From Hymenoscyphus infarciens (Eukaryota > Ascomycota > Leotiomycetes > Helotiales > Helotiaceae), in contig LLCB01000345.1 in NCBI GenBank assembly GCA_001414345.1, positions 1 to 58,312 on the forward strand: 58,312 nt of DNA. Reading direction: 5' to 3'. Made by a program: the position numbers and the translations under genes. This document shows, piece after piece, positions 20,768 through 34,448 of the stretch; position 1 is the stretch's first letter, and each line of letters starts with the position of its first letter. A model generated the notes under the pieces. It saw nothing but the letters and a program-made list of their open reading frames with translations. It did no database searches and was not told the origin of the DNA.

Positions 20768-23755
20768 GATATTTTCCTTATTTATTATTTTCTTTATACT
20801 AATATACTAAAAATTTAATAAATATAGTAAATTAACCTACTACTATACTATTTACCTACTTCTTAATACGTAAACTTTTACGAGTACTCTCTAGTATAAT
20901 ACTCTAATCCTTATACTTTCGCTTAACGCTTTTATCTCTTAAATCGACGGCTTTTTAGCCCTTCTAGGTACTTAGATTAACCTTAATTCTAATTCCTTCT
21001 TACGTAGTAGGATTAATTCTCGGCTTAGCACTATTTATACTAATTTTACTTTAAACGTCTATATTCTTCTACTCTTACTCCTACTTCTACTCTTACTTCT
21101 ACTCTACTACCTTTACTTTATATAATTAATCTAATATTAATAGTATAAAGCAACGTCTATTAATATCTACTATATACTCTTAATCTATATAGTAATAATA
21201 CTTATCGATTATATCTTAACTATTACTTAATCGTCGCTTTTCTTTCTTATTTTAAGTACTTAAAACTTTAGAGTATACTCTTAGTTTAATAAATCACTTA
21301 TTAATTCCTCTTCTACTAGTAATATTATATTAACGTTATATACTCTCTATAGCTTACTTAGTTTCGCTATTATTACTTATACTTATAATTAAGAGTTCGT
21401 CGAGCTCGAATAGCTCCTCTGGTAGTAGCTTAGATAATAGGAAAAAGTCCTCTAAGCTATTAAAAAAGCTATTAAATTCCTTCTTATATTTCTCTCTACT
21501 ATCTCTATCTTTATCCTTATTCTTATTCTTATTTCTAAAAGATTCTAAAACTCGGTTTTAATAATAGAAAGCAATTTATACTTTATTAGTAGTAGTAAGA
21601 TTAGATTAATAGAGAGGATTATTATTAATATCTTTAAAGAAGACTTCCTAGTCTTTAAACTCGTTATTACTTAATTAGTTACTATCTTTCTTAAAAACTA
21701 CCTCTTTTACCTTTTATATATACTTATAAGCTAATAGTATACCTATATATATTCTTAAATTATAGCTAACTTCTTAGTAATTATAACACTTATAATTTAA
21801 TAGTTAATACTCTTAGCAGATATATACCTTTTTTAGTTATCCTATATAGTACTTAATTAGTAGTAGTAAAATATTAGAAGTAGAACAAAGCTTATTAATT
21901 ATAAGGAAAGGCTCAAAAGTAGAAGAGTATATTATATAATAATTTAAGAGTAAATAGCTATAGTAGAAGAATTATATAACGTTAATAGTAAGATATTAGT
22001 AATAAGTAATTATATATAAGTAAGGTAATTAATAATCCTAGAAAGAGAGGTATAAGTAAGTACGCTCTTTAAGGTTAACTTAGCAACGATGTTTTTTAGG
22101 AGTATTAACTTAGTAGACGTCTCTACTAGTAGGAATAACTTTATACTTTTTAGTATACTCTAGTCTTTTAAGATAGAGCTTCTATAGCTTATTTAAGACC
22201 TTAGTATTATTAAATTTAGTAGGTGAATTATAGTATAAATGAAACTTCTTTATTACCTAATCCTATATACTATTAAGTAATTATATTAGTAGACGATTCT
22301 AAATCTTACTCTATACTAAGTTAATACTCTTAATAATATTTAATATATTATAGTTATATTATAAAAGTCTTTTAATAGAGATAACCTTATATATAGAATA
22401 AATATTAGTTAGAATAGTAGTAACGTATTTAGAGAGGGTTTTATTACTATACTTCTTCTTAAACTTTACTATTTATAATAGAGTTTTCTAGTAAGTATCC
22501 CTATCCTTTACGTAGTAAAGTCTCTACTAAAGTTGTCTTAATTCCTTACTATAGTAAAAGGTAATATTATCTATAATATACTAATAATATATAAGAGTAT
22601 AAGCCTTTAGAAAGGCTATTAGAAGTTACTTTTATAGGCCTTTTTAGTAGTTACTAATTAGTACCTATTTATCACTATTCTTATATATTATTTAAAGAGT
22701 TTAAAAGGCGTATACTATATTTGTAAAGTACTACTTCTATAACTTCTTATCCTCTTTTAGTAATAATACCTAGTAAATTAGTAATATCTTATTATTAGTA
22801 TTAATTATAATAGTAATTACTAGTACTATCTTAAACTTTAATTAAGTATATATAGTATTAATCTTAGCAAAGTAGTAGATATATTTAGTAGTATTATAAA
22901 GAGGTCTTAGAGTAATAAATATACCTTTAAATTCTATAGTTTCCTAGTTGATTTAAAGATATATATAGTAAGTAAGATCTAAATCTTAGAACACTTTTAT
23001 ATAATTTAGTATAAGTATAAACAAATTCTTTTCTTTCTTAAGACTTTTCTTATATTACTTTTAGATAGTGTAATATACTTAATAATTTAGTATAGTATTA
23101 CCTTAGCTAAGTAACTTCTTGTTATTTACTAAATTCTTTGCTTTAAGGTTAGAATCTTAATTAATAGATTTAACATAGGTATTAAGAATATATTATATAC
23201 TATTCTTATTATAGTAATTAAAGTATATATTAGTTAAGTAAAAGTAAAAGGTATATACTTAAAGGATTATATACTAAGTCTTCTTAGAAAGGATAATATA
23301 TAGGTAGAATTCGTATATCTCTTTTACTTTATACTTAAGAATAAACTAACCTTTATCTAACTTTATAATCTTATAAGACTTGTTCTAATTAATTAGATAA
23401 ACGATTATAGCCTCTTTTACCTCTTTAAGAGTAGGCTACTCTTAACTAATTTATATAACGTTTTTTAAAGCGTTAGTATCTACTAGTATAGAATTATCTA
23501 TTAATTTATTTATAATAGCTTTATCTTATTATTCTTATTAATTAAGCTCTTTTAATATTATATAATAAGGCTTTATATACTACTTACGCTCTACCTTATC
23601 CTTATACTTAAGGGCTAGTATATTAGTAGTAGTAGTAATAGTAGAAGAAGATAGAGAAGGAATAGATTTTAGTACTTAAATATTATAAAACATCCTAGTA
23701 TATAGTTTTAATTTACTTAAAAACAGATATAGATATATAGTAAAAGTAGTAAATA

Positions 23756-23902
23756 TTTACTAACTAGAATACCTCTATTTTAATAGTTTTACTCTCTAAA
23801 AATAAAAGGTATAAAAACAAGAGGTATTCTAGATATTATTTATTAATTAAAGGATATTTAAGGTATAAATCATTATTTAAAGAGCAAAATAGATAATTAC
23901 CG
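23756..23902. repeat. MULE terminal inverted repeat, right
   Basis: Reverse complement of 20621-20767 over 147 bp. It retains CG at the outer end where the left copy has TA. Confidence 0.9.
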
Positions 23903-23911
23903 TATATTATA

Positions 23912-26375
23912 TTAGATTTCTCTCTTAAGTCCTTCTTCTTTAAGTCTCTAAGTAGTTCTTCTATTTTATAAGTATAGTATTATACTTAAATCCTACTCCT
24001 CTTACTCTTTACTCTCTTTCCTACTTCTACCTTACTTTCTATAAGTATAGTATTACCTTCCTCGCCTTTATTAGTCTACCTCTTCTTCTCCTCTTTAGTT
24101 ATATTACTATATATTTATAAGTATTCTAGATTAGTTCTTCTAGCTTAGACTTTTAGAACTTTCTCTTAAAAGTAGCTACTTATAGGTTAAGATATAGGTT
24201 AATTAGTATATAGTCTACTTTAACTTCTAGGTTTTAAACTAGAGTAGCTTTATATATCTCTATTACTACTTATAAGTATCTTAATTATTATATAAGAAAG
24301 CTCCTTACTATTCCCTTTATATTCCCTCCTTTTAGTATAGTATAATACTATACTAACGCCTTATATACTATTATACTCCTTATTACTACTATATATATCT
24401 ACTTTACTTAGTAGTAGTCTACTCTCTACGTTTTTCTAGTAAGCTTTATAAGTATAAAAGTCTATATTATAAGCTTCTTTTAAACTCTTTCTTAATATAC
24501 CTTCTAGTTTAGTTTCTTATCTAGCTTTACTTTTAAGAACCTTATATATTTAACTAGTATAAGCCTTATCTTCTTAAACTAGACTATCTTTCTTTATAGT
24601 ACTCTTATTCTTATAAAGTATATAAGCACCGTCTTCTCTAAGCTAAAAGCTATTCCTTACTTATTTACTTACTTATTATATACTCTTTAAGCTATCTTAA
24701 GTATTTTATAGTTTATTACTATACTTTTTAATATTATAAGTAGATTTATATTATCTATAAAGCCTACTATAATAAGCTTATTAATTCTTACTAAGTCCTT
24801 ATATAATATTAAAGTAAAGAGGATAAATAGTATTAGTAATAGTATTAATTCTTATAAGATATCTTATTTAAGGTCTCTTTTATTTACTAATCGTCTATTA
24901 AAGAATAGTATAGCTCTTTATCTAGAGAGGAAGCTTCTTATCTATATTACTATCTATTATAAAACCTTCTTCTCTCTTAATATATAAAGTAGCTATATAT
25001 AGTCTACTTAGTTAAAAGCTCCTACTATGTCTAGTTAAGCTAGGGATATATAGCTCTTATTTTCTTATATTATATATATACTCTCTATTACTATTCTAAT
25101 TACTAGCTTTATATTTTAGTACTTCTGGTTACTTATCTATAGCTCTAGTAGTATTACTATTTCCTCTATAAGCTATATAAGCCTTTATACTATTACTTTT
25201 TTAAGAATCTTACCTATAATTAAGAGTAGTACTATTAGCTAGTAGGTCTCTACTTTACTCTACTCCTTAGTTATTTTACCTAGTTTTCTTAGTACTACTA
25301 TCTTTATATAGTAGAAGTAGGATAAGAAGTATTATAAGTAGAAGCTTACTTCTACTATTATAATAAGTACTTTATAAAGTAGTTTATTATAAGCTTTTAA
25401 GAAGCTATTTACTAGTATATTAAATCCTAGTACTTTCTATAATACTAATCTTATAACTATCTTAATATACTTCTTAGTTACGTATTAACTTACTAAGTAC
25501 CTCTTAGAAAAGCTCTTAGTATTCTAGTCCTTATTAGAAACGCTTAAGTAGTTAACTATTAACTCTAGAAAGAACTTTTCTATAAAGATATAAGCCTTCT
25601 CCTAATAGGTCTTACCTTTTATTCTATTAAGTAATATAAGTATTAGTAGTACTAGTACTTTTAGTCTTATATATCTTTTAAGATATACCTACTTTTTAAG
25701 TATCTAGAGTTTTCTTTTATCCTTTACTACCTCTACTAGTACCTCTTTTTAACTCTTTATCTTTATCTTTCTACTAACTATTTAGAGTTTTTAAAAAGTG
25801 TTATTAAGCTACTACTTTAAGCTCTTTATTTAGTACTTCTTCTAAGTCCTTTTATATCTCTTTACCTTTCTTAACACTTCTTTAACCTTTATATTCTACT
25901 AGAGCTATACTCTCTCTCTATCTAGCTTCTAAAGTAGTATTAAGGCCTTTACTATCTTTTAAAGGTCTTTTATAAGTCTTTATACTACCTTCTTAAGTTC
26001 TTATATATTTTAGATTATAAGTATTTCTAAGTAAGAAGCTTTTACTTTAACTAAGATCTTATTTATTAGTCTCTAGCTAAATCTAAGCACTTATAATATC
26101 TTTCTCTTTTCTCTTACTTTTATTATAAGAAGTTAAGCTATATAGTTTAATTCTAGTAGGTTTAAAGACCTTTACTAGGTTGTTATATTCTTAGTAGAGA
26201 AGGTAAGATTAATTATAAAGTTATAAGAGCTCTCTCTTCTTTATATAGCTTTACTATAGAGTATGTCTCTTTTTAGTACTTATAGTATAGCGAGTTTAAG
26301 AATAAGGTCTACGTTCTTATTATATCTCTTATATATATCTTATAAGAAGTAGTAAGTATTTAAGTTATCTATTAT
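23912..26375 (-). pseudogene. LINE reverse transcriptase and flanking domains, RIP-degraded
   Basis: Minus-strand reading from the B junction (26375) gives the C-terminal half of an endonuclease, a linker, then reverse transcriptase (about 24.6-25.4 kb). The region to the left (23.9-24.6 kb) would be the thumb and RNase H part. Motifs are listed under the LINE entry. There are many in-frame TAA/TAG codons, so it is certainly non-functional. Confidence 0.7.
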
Positions 26376-26871
26376 TATAATAGCACAAAATATATACAAC
26401 TATAGTAAAGGTATATAGGAGTATATATAATAGAATAACGTATATAGATACTAGGCACTGATATAGAAGAAAACAATAACTATCCCTCTACTATACTGAA
26501 TATAAACGTTTATATATAAGAAGGTTAGAAGCTTCTAAGTTCTAATAATAATAATAACCAAGCCCTACCTAATATAACTAATACTAAATAATAAGAGCTA
26601 AAAAGCTAAATATATAATCTCTAATCCTTTGAAAAGCTAAATATATAACATCTGAACCTTAATCTCTTCTATATATAAATATCAGATATTAATACCTTTA
26701 GCACTTTACTTATATAAGTATTAGTTATTTATAATATCAGCCCTAGAGGTATTAGGAGTATTAGTACTACTTAGAGGTATTAGTAGTTTCACAAATGTTA
26801 ATAATTTAGAATAGTACTATTATATAATAATCTAGCTATTATATAATAATCTAAGATAGTATACTATTATA
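26376..26871 (-). repeat. Element B 3' LTR
   Basis: 496 bp, TATAATAG...CTATTATA, same length as the LTR at 39776-40271. The polypurine tract follows it on the internal side. Confidence 0.85.
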
Positions 26872-28648
26872 TCCTCTCTTCTTTAAAAAGACTTATCCTA
26901 AGTCTTTAGTTAGTAATCGACATAGTATTAGGTTAATTAGAGTATTATTTATCTTTTTATTATAAAGAATATAACTTATCTTACTATTATAGTATCTAGT
27001 AGTCGAGGTAGAGTTAGTAGCTAGTAGTATTATTATTTAAGAGCTAATCGCTTTTTATTTACTATTATATACTTATATAATAATAGAATATAAATAAAAG
27101 AGAAGCTAATAATTAGCTAGTAGGTAGAAAGCAGTACACTACTATAGAGTTATTATATTCTTACTATTATTATATATTATAATAGTAATTATTAAGTAAT
27201 AAATAACAATTATAAAGCGACAGCTATTATTATAAGTAGTATATTAGTAGACAACTTTTCTCTAATTCTAACTTCTCTTCTTCTTTTCTTTTTATCTAAA
27301 TAATATAAATAGTAAGAATACCTTCTAATTAGGTATATCCTTATATACTAACTTATCTTCTAAAATATATATATATATTATATATATATATATAAAAGTA
27401 AGTTCTTCCCTTCTTAATTAGACCTAATTTAAGGCTAATCTAATATAGTAAAATGCCTCTTCTATATTCTCTTAGTACGCTTCTAGCTACCTACTAAGTC
27501 TACTATATTTAGTGCCTTTAGGCAAAATCTCAGAACGAAGATTATATATACGCTTTTAAGAAGCTAAAGTTAAAGAAGTATAGGTACTATATAAAGTAGA
27601 ATACTATATATATCTTAGTAAGTTTAATTCTAAATATATACTAAATCTATTCTAACTCGAGTAGTTACTATAGTTTATTAGAAAGGAGTTTAGTAAGCTT
27701 ATAAGTAAGGAGGAGAAGAGAGAGGTTAAGAAGGCTACTAAGGCCTTAGATAAGGTATTAGTTATTACTAGTATAGAGATACTAAAGAATAGTTTAGAGA
27801 TATAGTTCGCTCTTCTAGAAGAGACTTAAGTACTTTATACTAAGGTTATTATAAGTACCTCTTACTTATTAGAAAGGATTTAGTTACTAATATTTAATAG
27901 TTCTTATACTATACTATAAAGAGTAGGACCTTTATCTAAACCTAGATTTAAGTCCTCTTTAAGGCCTATTTAAAGAGTTTATAGGCGTCCTCTTTAAAAC
28001 TAGTTATAGAAGGTTACTAAGGTAAGAAGCGTCCTTATAAAGAGAAGGTGGTAGAGGAAGAGCTAATTCGAGCTCCTTATGCTTAGAAGGGTAGAGAGAA
28101 GGATAATAAGTTAGAGGAAGGAGAGGCTATAGCCTAGAGAGGGTTAGTAGGCCCTATTTTAGTAGTAACTTAGTCTTAGTTCTTTACTTTATTAATTTTA
28201 AACATTCTTACTAGTTAGTGTTTTATCTTAGGTTTTTATTATAAGTTCTTTATTAAGAGTAACTAGAATTAGAGAGTATTAATATTATAAATTAACTCTT
28301 TTATCTAATTCTTATCTAATTCCTATGTATTAAGCTATTTAGAGAGGTGTTAGAGTAGTCCTAGCTCTTCTAGATATTTAGTATAAAAGTCTTTTAGATA
28401 ATATAGTAAACTCTAAAAATTATCTATAAAATACTAAGTAGGATCTAAATTATATCTAATCTATTTTATCTAGTACTATAGCTATCTTCTAAAAAGTCTA
28501 CTACTAAGTATTTCTTATATCTCTTATTCTTATATACCTTTAATAATATCTAGTAGAGGCTCTAGAGCCTCTTATCTTAGTAGAGAGGTGTTTAGATCTT
28601 TTAAAAGTATATTAAGAGTAAAAACATTATAAATTAATAAGTCTTTAA

Positions 28649-28839
28649 TATGATAGTCCTAGTTACATACGTCACTTACGTAACTAGGTTGGCCTAAGGC
28701 TTTACCGAGGCTTTGCTTAATATATATAAATAAAGCTAGAGTGCCTATACTCTTTACTTTTCTCTTTAGTTTAGTTTTCCTTAATACTAGGTACTATTCT
28801 ATAAGTACTCTCTTTATATATTTATAGAGAGCTATTATA
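28649..28839 (+). repeat. Chromovirus left LTR
   Basis: 191 bp, starting TATGATAGTCC (RIP form of TGTGATAG) and ending GCTATTATA. The first 20 bp hold an inverted pair CTAGTTAC...GTAACTAG. Confidence 0.9.
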
Positions 28840-28963
28840 CTAAAACTAAACTCTCTCTCTTTACCTAGAAAGGCTTTTACTAATATTCTAATAATAATAT
28901 ATATATTTACTTATATTAAATCTACTAAATTTACCTTCCTCTTCTATAAAGCCTAACCTATTT

Positions 28964-30300
28964 ATGTCGAGTAGTAAGGTCTAGCGTTCTTCTATTAGCT
29001 ATGTCGAGTCCTTTAAAGGTAACCTATTAACCTAAGAACTATTCTATCCTACTTTAGAGTTAGTAGAGCTAATCTCTCTTCCCTCTTCTATTAATATTAC
29101 GTCCTAATCTAGCTTAAGAACTCGACCTAAAAAAACATATATACCAGCTATTACTATACTACTACTACCTCCTTCTACTAAGGTAACTACTAGTTCCTTA
29201 TAGTATAAGATCCCTAAACCACCTCTACTTAACTCTACTCTATAATAAATCCTTAAAGTAATAACCTTATTAATAAGTAAAGTTTATAAACTTAAAGTAA
29301 ATGCTTTAAATATAGCTAGTACTTCCTATTAATATACCTTTATTTAGCTATAAACTCTTAATATAACTCGTTCCTCTTCTATAGCTCTATTATCTAAAAA
29401 GATAAGTAGAATAGCTAATCCTTACTAATTTACTATAGAAGACGAATTTACTTATATAACCTAAGAAACTAAAATTATAGCGAAGTTATCTATTAATACT
29501 AACTACTTTAAGTCTAAGGAAGTAAGGATAAATTTAATTTTCTACTATACTTTTAAAAGAGCTTAAAACTATATTTACCTAAGATATAAGTTTAATACTA
29601 TTAACTAGTTTAGTAGCTATAAAGAGATATTAACTTACTTCTAAAATATTACTATTAGCTCTTACTTATACTAAGAAGCTTATATCTAATACTAAGACTT
29701 TATTATATTAAAGATAGAAACTTTCTACGACTTCTATACTAAGTTCTAACGACTTATAGATAAAGCTAAAGTTCTCTTATAAGACTAGGTAGAAGACTTA
29801 TAGAATAAGTTAACCCTTATACTATACTAATCTCTTATTATTACTAAGTTCTAAGCTAAAGGAGATATAAACTCCTTTTATAATCTTATAAGTAGTATTA
29901 ATAGTAATCTCTAAAATCTCGCTTCTTAAAGAGTATAAGTAATAAACTTTCCTCTTACTTTAAACCTATATATACCTACTCCTACACCTACTAGCCCTCC
30001 TTCCTTTATAGCCTCTTTTATCTCTCTTAGACGCCTTAACGCCTCTACTATAAATAACTACTTAACTCTAGAACTATTAGATAAGTATTTTAACTATAGT
30101 AAGCCTAGTTATTATATTAAAGATTATCTAAAGCTAAGGATATATAGGGTTAACTTTAAAGAGCTTAAAGGAAAAGATACTAGCTTAGAGTTAGGAAACG
30201 AAGAAGCTTAAGAGAAGACTCCTTCTTAGGTAAATATAGGATTAATCTCTCTAAGATTAATCTATAGTTATTAATTAGTAGAAAAGCGTTTACTTTACCT
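28964..30300 (+). pseudogene. Chromovirus gag, RIP-degraded
   Basis: The frame starts at an ATG (28964, MSSSKV). It continues with many TAA/TAG codons to a zinc-knuckle relic at about 30089-30130, FNYSKPSYYIKDY, where tyrosines replace the expected Cys and serine the Gly of CxxCGKPGHxxxxC. The frame differs by one from pol, consistent with a gag-pol frameshift or an indel. Confidence 0.7.
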
Positions 30301-33300
30301 AGTATAATAACTATTAATAGATTTAGTATATAAACTACTACTCTTAGTAACCTTAGAGTAAATACCTTTTCTTTTATAAATATATAACTCGGTTATAACT
30401 TTATAAAGTTCTATAGTTTAAAGACTAAAAAACTTCCTACCTCTATTAAGATTCGTAGATATAATAGAGAAATTAGAGGTAAAGCTATATACTATCTTCT
30501 TTTAAATTATATCTTAGATAGTTATAAATTCTTTAATATACTATTTATTCTCTTAGACTTAGGTCTATATAATATTATCCTTAGCTAGAGGTTCTTTAAG
30601 TACTTTTATATTAATATTAATATAACTTATTAGAAACTACTCTAGCCTAATAACCTTAAGCCTCACTTCTCTACTTAATAGCTAACTTCTCTCTCTTAAG
30701 ACGCTATATAACTAAAAGACTCTATACTCTCTTACTAGGATAAAGCTAATACTCGCGACTAAGCTATAGAAATAGACGAATAGCGCTAATAAGACAGAAG
30801 GCTCTTAGAGCTTATAGATTACCTTAAAATTAATACTATAACCTCAGCTAGTTATACCTCGACTATATATAGTAGAGGAGGCTATAAGTCTTTAATATAA
30901 GTAAAATACTAGGTTATAAAGAAAGAACTTAAAGACGTTATAAAGAAGGTACTTACTCTAGTATACTATTAGAAACTCTTTATCTTAAAAAAGTTAGACT
31001 CTATTATTAATATTTTAGCTATTTCAGCTATAGGAATATATTATTACTTACTCTAAGAAGATAGTAAGATGTTTACTATAAGTATATATAAAATTAATAC
31101 TATTATAGCTAATTAAGAACTAGATATAGCCCTTAATATCACTCTTTCTAATAAGTACTAGGACTTTAAAGAGGTATTTTCTAAAGCTACTTTAAACACC
31201 CTCTTACCTTACTAATACTACAACTATAAGATTAATCTTAAAGGTTTAAATACTCTTAAATATTCCTCTTTATATAAGATGTTTATAGAAGAGTTATTAG
31301 CTATAAAGGAATATATCTTAGAGAATCTTTATAAAGGGTTTATTAAATATAGCTAGTTCCCTTTTACTACTTCTATTCTATTTATAAAGAAAGCAGACAG
31401 AAGGCTACGTTTCTATATTAACTTCTAAAAACTTAATAATCTTACTTAAAAAGACTACTATCTATTACTTCTAATTAATAAAACGCTTATATATATTAGT
31501 TAAGCTTATATTTTTACTAAGTTAAATATCTAGTAAGCCTTCTACTATATATAAATAGATCTAGACACTAAGGAATTAACTACTTTTCGTACCTATTATA
31601 GAACATATAAGTATAAGGTCTTACTGTTTAGTCTAATAAATAGTCTATCTACCTACTAGTATTATATAAATAACGTCTTATTCAACTATTTAGACAACTT
31701 CTACTCTACCTACTTAGATAATATCCTTATCTACTTATTAAATATCCTTAAATATAAAGAGTATATACAAAAAGTCCTTTAACGTCTTAAGAATACTAGG
31801 TTATAGGTTAATATTAAGAAGTACGAGTTTAACGTTAAGAAGACGAAATATCTTAGGTTTATTATTAGTACTAATAGTATTAAAGTAGACCTTGAAAAGG
31901 TCTTAGTAGTATAGAAATAGTAAGCTCTAAAGATAGTAAAAGGTGTTTAAAGCTTCCTTAGTTTCTATAACTTCTACTAAAGGTTTATCTAGAACTATAG
32001 CGTAATTATAAAGCTCTTAGTACACTTAACATAGAATAACATATCTTTTAATTTTAATAAAGAGTACTAGGAAGCGTTTAAAGACCTAAAAGTAGTACTT
32101 ACCTCTATACTAATCCTCTACTACTACTCTCTTAATCTTTCTACTATAATTAAGATAGACGCTTTAAATAGAATTATTACTAGAGTATTATAATAATAAT
32201 AAGCTAATAGAGAATAGTACCTTATAGCCTACTTTAGTAAGACTATATCTCTAGCTGAGTATAACTACGAAATATATAATAAAGAGCTATTTACTATTAT
32301 ATACTTACTTATAAAATAGAGACTAGAACTATAAAGTACTTATTTAAAAATCTATATTTATACTAATTATAAAGCGCTTAAGTACTTTATAACTACTAAG
32401 TAACTTACTATCTATTAAGTAAGATAGGCTAAAGTCTTAGCTAAGTACTATTTTATTATTATATTCTATTTAGGGCATAAGAATAGTAAGATAGATGCTT
32501 TAACTTATAAAGTAAATAAGATACGCTTATAGAAGGAACTTAAAAAGTAGTACTAGACCTATATACTCTTAACAAAGGAATAAGTCGATATAAAAGCGCT
32601 TAAAAACCTAGGGGTTAAAATAAGCTTAATTATACTAGCTCTAGTTAATAATAACTACTTCTAAGAATTATTTATACTTTTAGAACAAATCTACTAAGTA
32701 AATAAGAATACTACAATACTTTAAGCTATATAAGCATAAGCTAAAACTAATATTAATTCTCTATATACCTTAGAGGAAGGCCTTTTACTTTATTAAAACT
32801 ACTTAGTAGTACTAGACGTAGATATACTAAGAATAGACCTAATTTATAAGGCTTATAATTAAATACTTTTAGCTTATTTAGAGAGGGATAAGACCTATTA
32901 GATTCTATATTTAAGATATATCTAACGAAATATAAAAGCTAATATCACAAGATATATATAAAACTATTATAATTATAAAAGAGTAGACGTTCTTTAAGAT
33001 AAAATACCTAGCTATCTATATCTACTCCTAGTACTACTACATATATAGTAATATATAGCTATAGATTTTAAGTTCTTTCTAGTTAATAAGTATAGTTATA
33101 ATAACATGTTTATAATAATAGACTATTTATCTAAATAGTCTATTTTAATACCTTATTATAAGAACATTACTTTTAAATAAATAGCAAGGTTATATATTAA
33201 ACACGTTCTACAATACTATAGGATTCTAGAAAGTATAATATTAGATAGAGGCTCTTACTTTATCGCCGTATTCTAGAGAGAGTTTACTTAAATTCTAAGT

Positions 33301-34257
33301 ATTCGACTTCAACTCTTAACTATAAACTACGCTTAAATAGATAGCTAGACTAAGATTATAAATTAATATCTCGATTAGTATTTATAGCTATATATCGATT
33401 ATTATTATATTAATTAGTCTAAGATTCTTTTAATAATAGACTATATATAGTTAGTACTACCTTATAATACTATTAGAATATCGCCTTTTAAGTTATAGAA
33501 GGGATATATACTAAGAACCTTATTTAACTAGTAAACACTAGAACTAGCTAATATAAAAGAACAGCTATTATAAGAAAAGGCTATAATAGTTATAAAGATA
33601 ATCTAAGAGGTCTTAGATATTAGCTAAGTAAATATATTAAAAGCTTAATAAAAGAAGGAATAAGATGTAAATAAATATAGATAAGACGTTAATTTTAGAG
33701 TAGGAGATATAGTCTTTATTATAATAAAAGACTAAGTAACTTAATAACTAAGCTAAAAGCTAGACTACTAGATAGCTAGCCCTTTTAAGATTCTTAAAGA
33801 AGTAGGTTCTACTTTCTAATTATAACTACTAGCTTCTATTAAAGTTTACCTTATCTTCGCTCTTAAGAAGTTATATAAGGCTATAGATAATCTCTTACTA
33901 GGATAGGTAGTTATACTACTCTTATTAATTATTATAAACGAAGAAGAGGAATAGGAGGTTAAAGAAATACTAGCTAGTAAGAAGAGATAGTAGTCTCTCT
34001 ATTATTAAATTAAGTAGAAAGGCTATAATAAAGACCTTAATTAGTATCTAGCTTAATAACTAATATATATACTATAACTAGTAGAGAGGTTCTATTTAAA
34101 GAAGCTAAAAATAGCTAGTCTCTTAGAAGCTCTTCTACTATAGAAAATAGTATACAAGGCTAGGAGAGAGGATTATAGTAAGCTAGAGCTTAATACTCCT
34201 ATATTAAAAGAGGATAAAGCCGCTTAGTTATAGGGGGCTCTTTTAAAGAGGGGGTAG
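30300..34257 (+). pseudogene. Chromovirus pol: PR-RT-RNaseH-IN-chromodomain, RIP-degraded
   Basis: One continuous frame on the plus strand gives, in order: a protease C-terminal box (DLGLYNIIL, about 30.56 kb); RT with LFIKKADRRLRFYINF (31.38 kb) and KLNI*-AFYYI (31.53 kb); FYRRFI-like FY*RFI*NYSVI (31.97 kb); RNase H (32.15-32.5 kb); an integrase zinc region (32.93-33.0 kb); an integrase core with IIDYLSK and ILDRGSYF (33.11-33.26 kb); and a C-terminal chromodomain (33.94-34.07 kb, E-VKEILASKK...IK-KGYNKDLN-YLA). Stops sit where CAA, CAG, CGA or TGG are expected. I could not fix the protease DSG site. Confidence 0.85.
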
Positions 34258-34448
34258 TATAATAGTCCTAGTTATATACGTTACTCACGTAACTAGGTTA
34301 GCCCAAGGCTTTGCCGAGGCTTTACTTAATATATATAAATAAAGCTAGAGTATCTATACTCTTTGCTTTTCTCTTTAGTTTAGTTTTCCTTAATATTAGG
34401 TACTATTCTATAAGTACTCTCTTTATGTATTTGTAGAGAGCTGTTATA
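34258..34448 (+). repeat. Chromovirus right LTR
   Basis: 191 bp, preceded by the polypurine tract at about 34245-34257 and followed by TTTAA, then element B sequence. Confidence 0.9.

Larger units (their letters stand above)
20621..23902 (-). mobile_element. Mutator-like (MULE) DNA transposon, 3282 bp
   Basis: It has 147-bp terminal inverted repeats (20621-20767 and 23756-23902), with ends TAGTAATTATCTATTTTGCTC and CGGTAATTATCTATTTTGCTC, and exact 9-bp duplications. Between them the minus strand holds one broken frame from an ATG at 23693 to about 20.9 kb. Reading through RIP stops gives a MULE transposase core near 22.4-22.95 kb (KGIFITLRPLYNTTKYIYYF-like). Near 22.0-22.08 kb follows a SWIM-like zinc finger relic, YLYLSFQDYQLPYLYI, where the tyrosines sit at expected Cys/His positions, as TGT-to-TAT or CAC-to-TAC mutation would produce. 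The rest is an acidic/Ser-rich tail. It is inserted in the LINE's 3' region. Confidence 0.85.
28649..34448 (+). mobile_element. Chromodomain Ty3/gypsy retrotransposon (chromovirus), 5.8 kb
   Basis: The two LTRs are 191 bp each (28649-28839 and 34258-34448). TTTAA duplications lie at 28644-28648 and 34449-34453, and a polypurine tract AAAGAGGGGGTAG directly precedes the right LTR. Removing it rejoins element B to match the uninterrupted copy at about 3.37 kb in element A. All domains of a complete chromovirus can be read in order on the plus strand through RIP stops: gag, zinc knuckle, protease, reverse transcriptase, RNase H, integrase and chromodomain. It is the youngest layer of its branch of the nest, since nothing interrupts it. 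Every frame is broken, so it cannot be active. Confidence 0.9.

Noticed and set aside
20621..23902. Tc1/mariner (TA target) assignment for the TIR element
   Set aside because: The flanking match is 9 bp, not just TA, TIRs are 147 bp, and the transposase relic reads as MULE with a SWIM finger.
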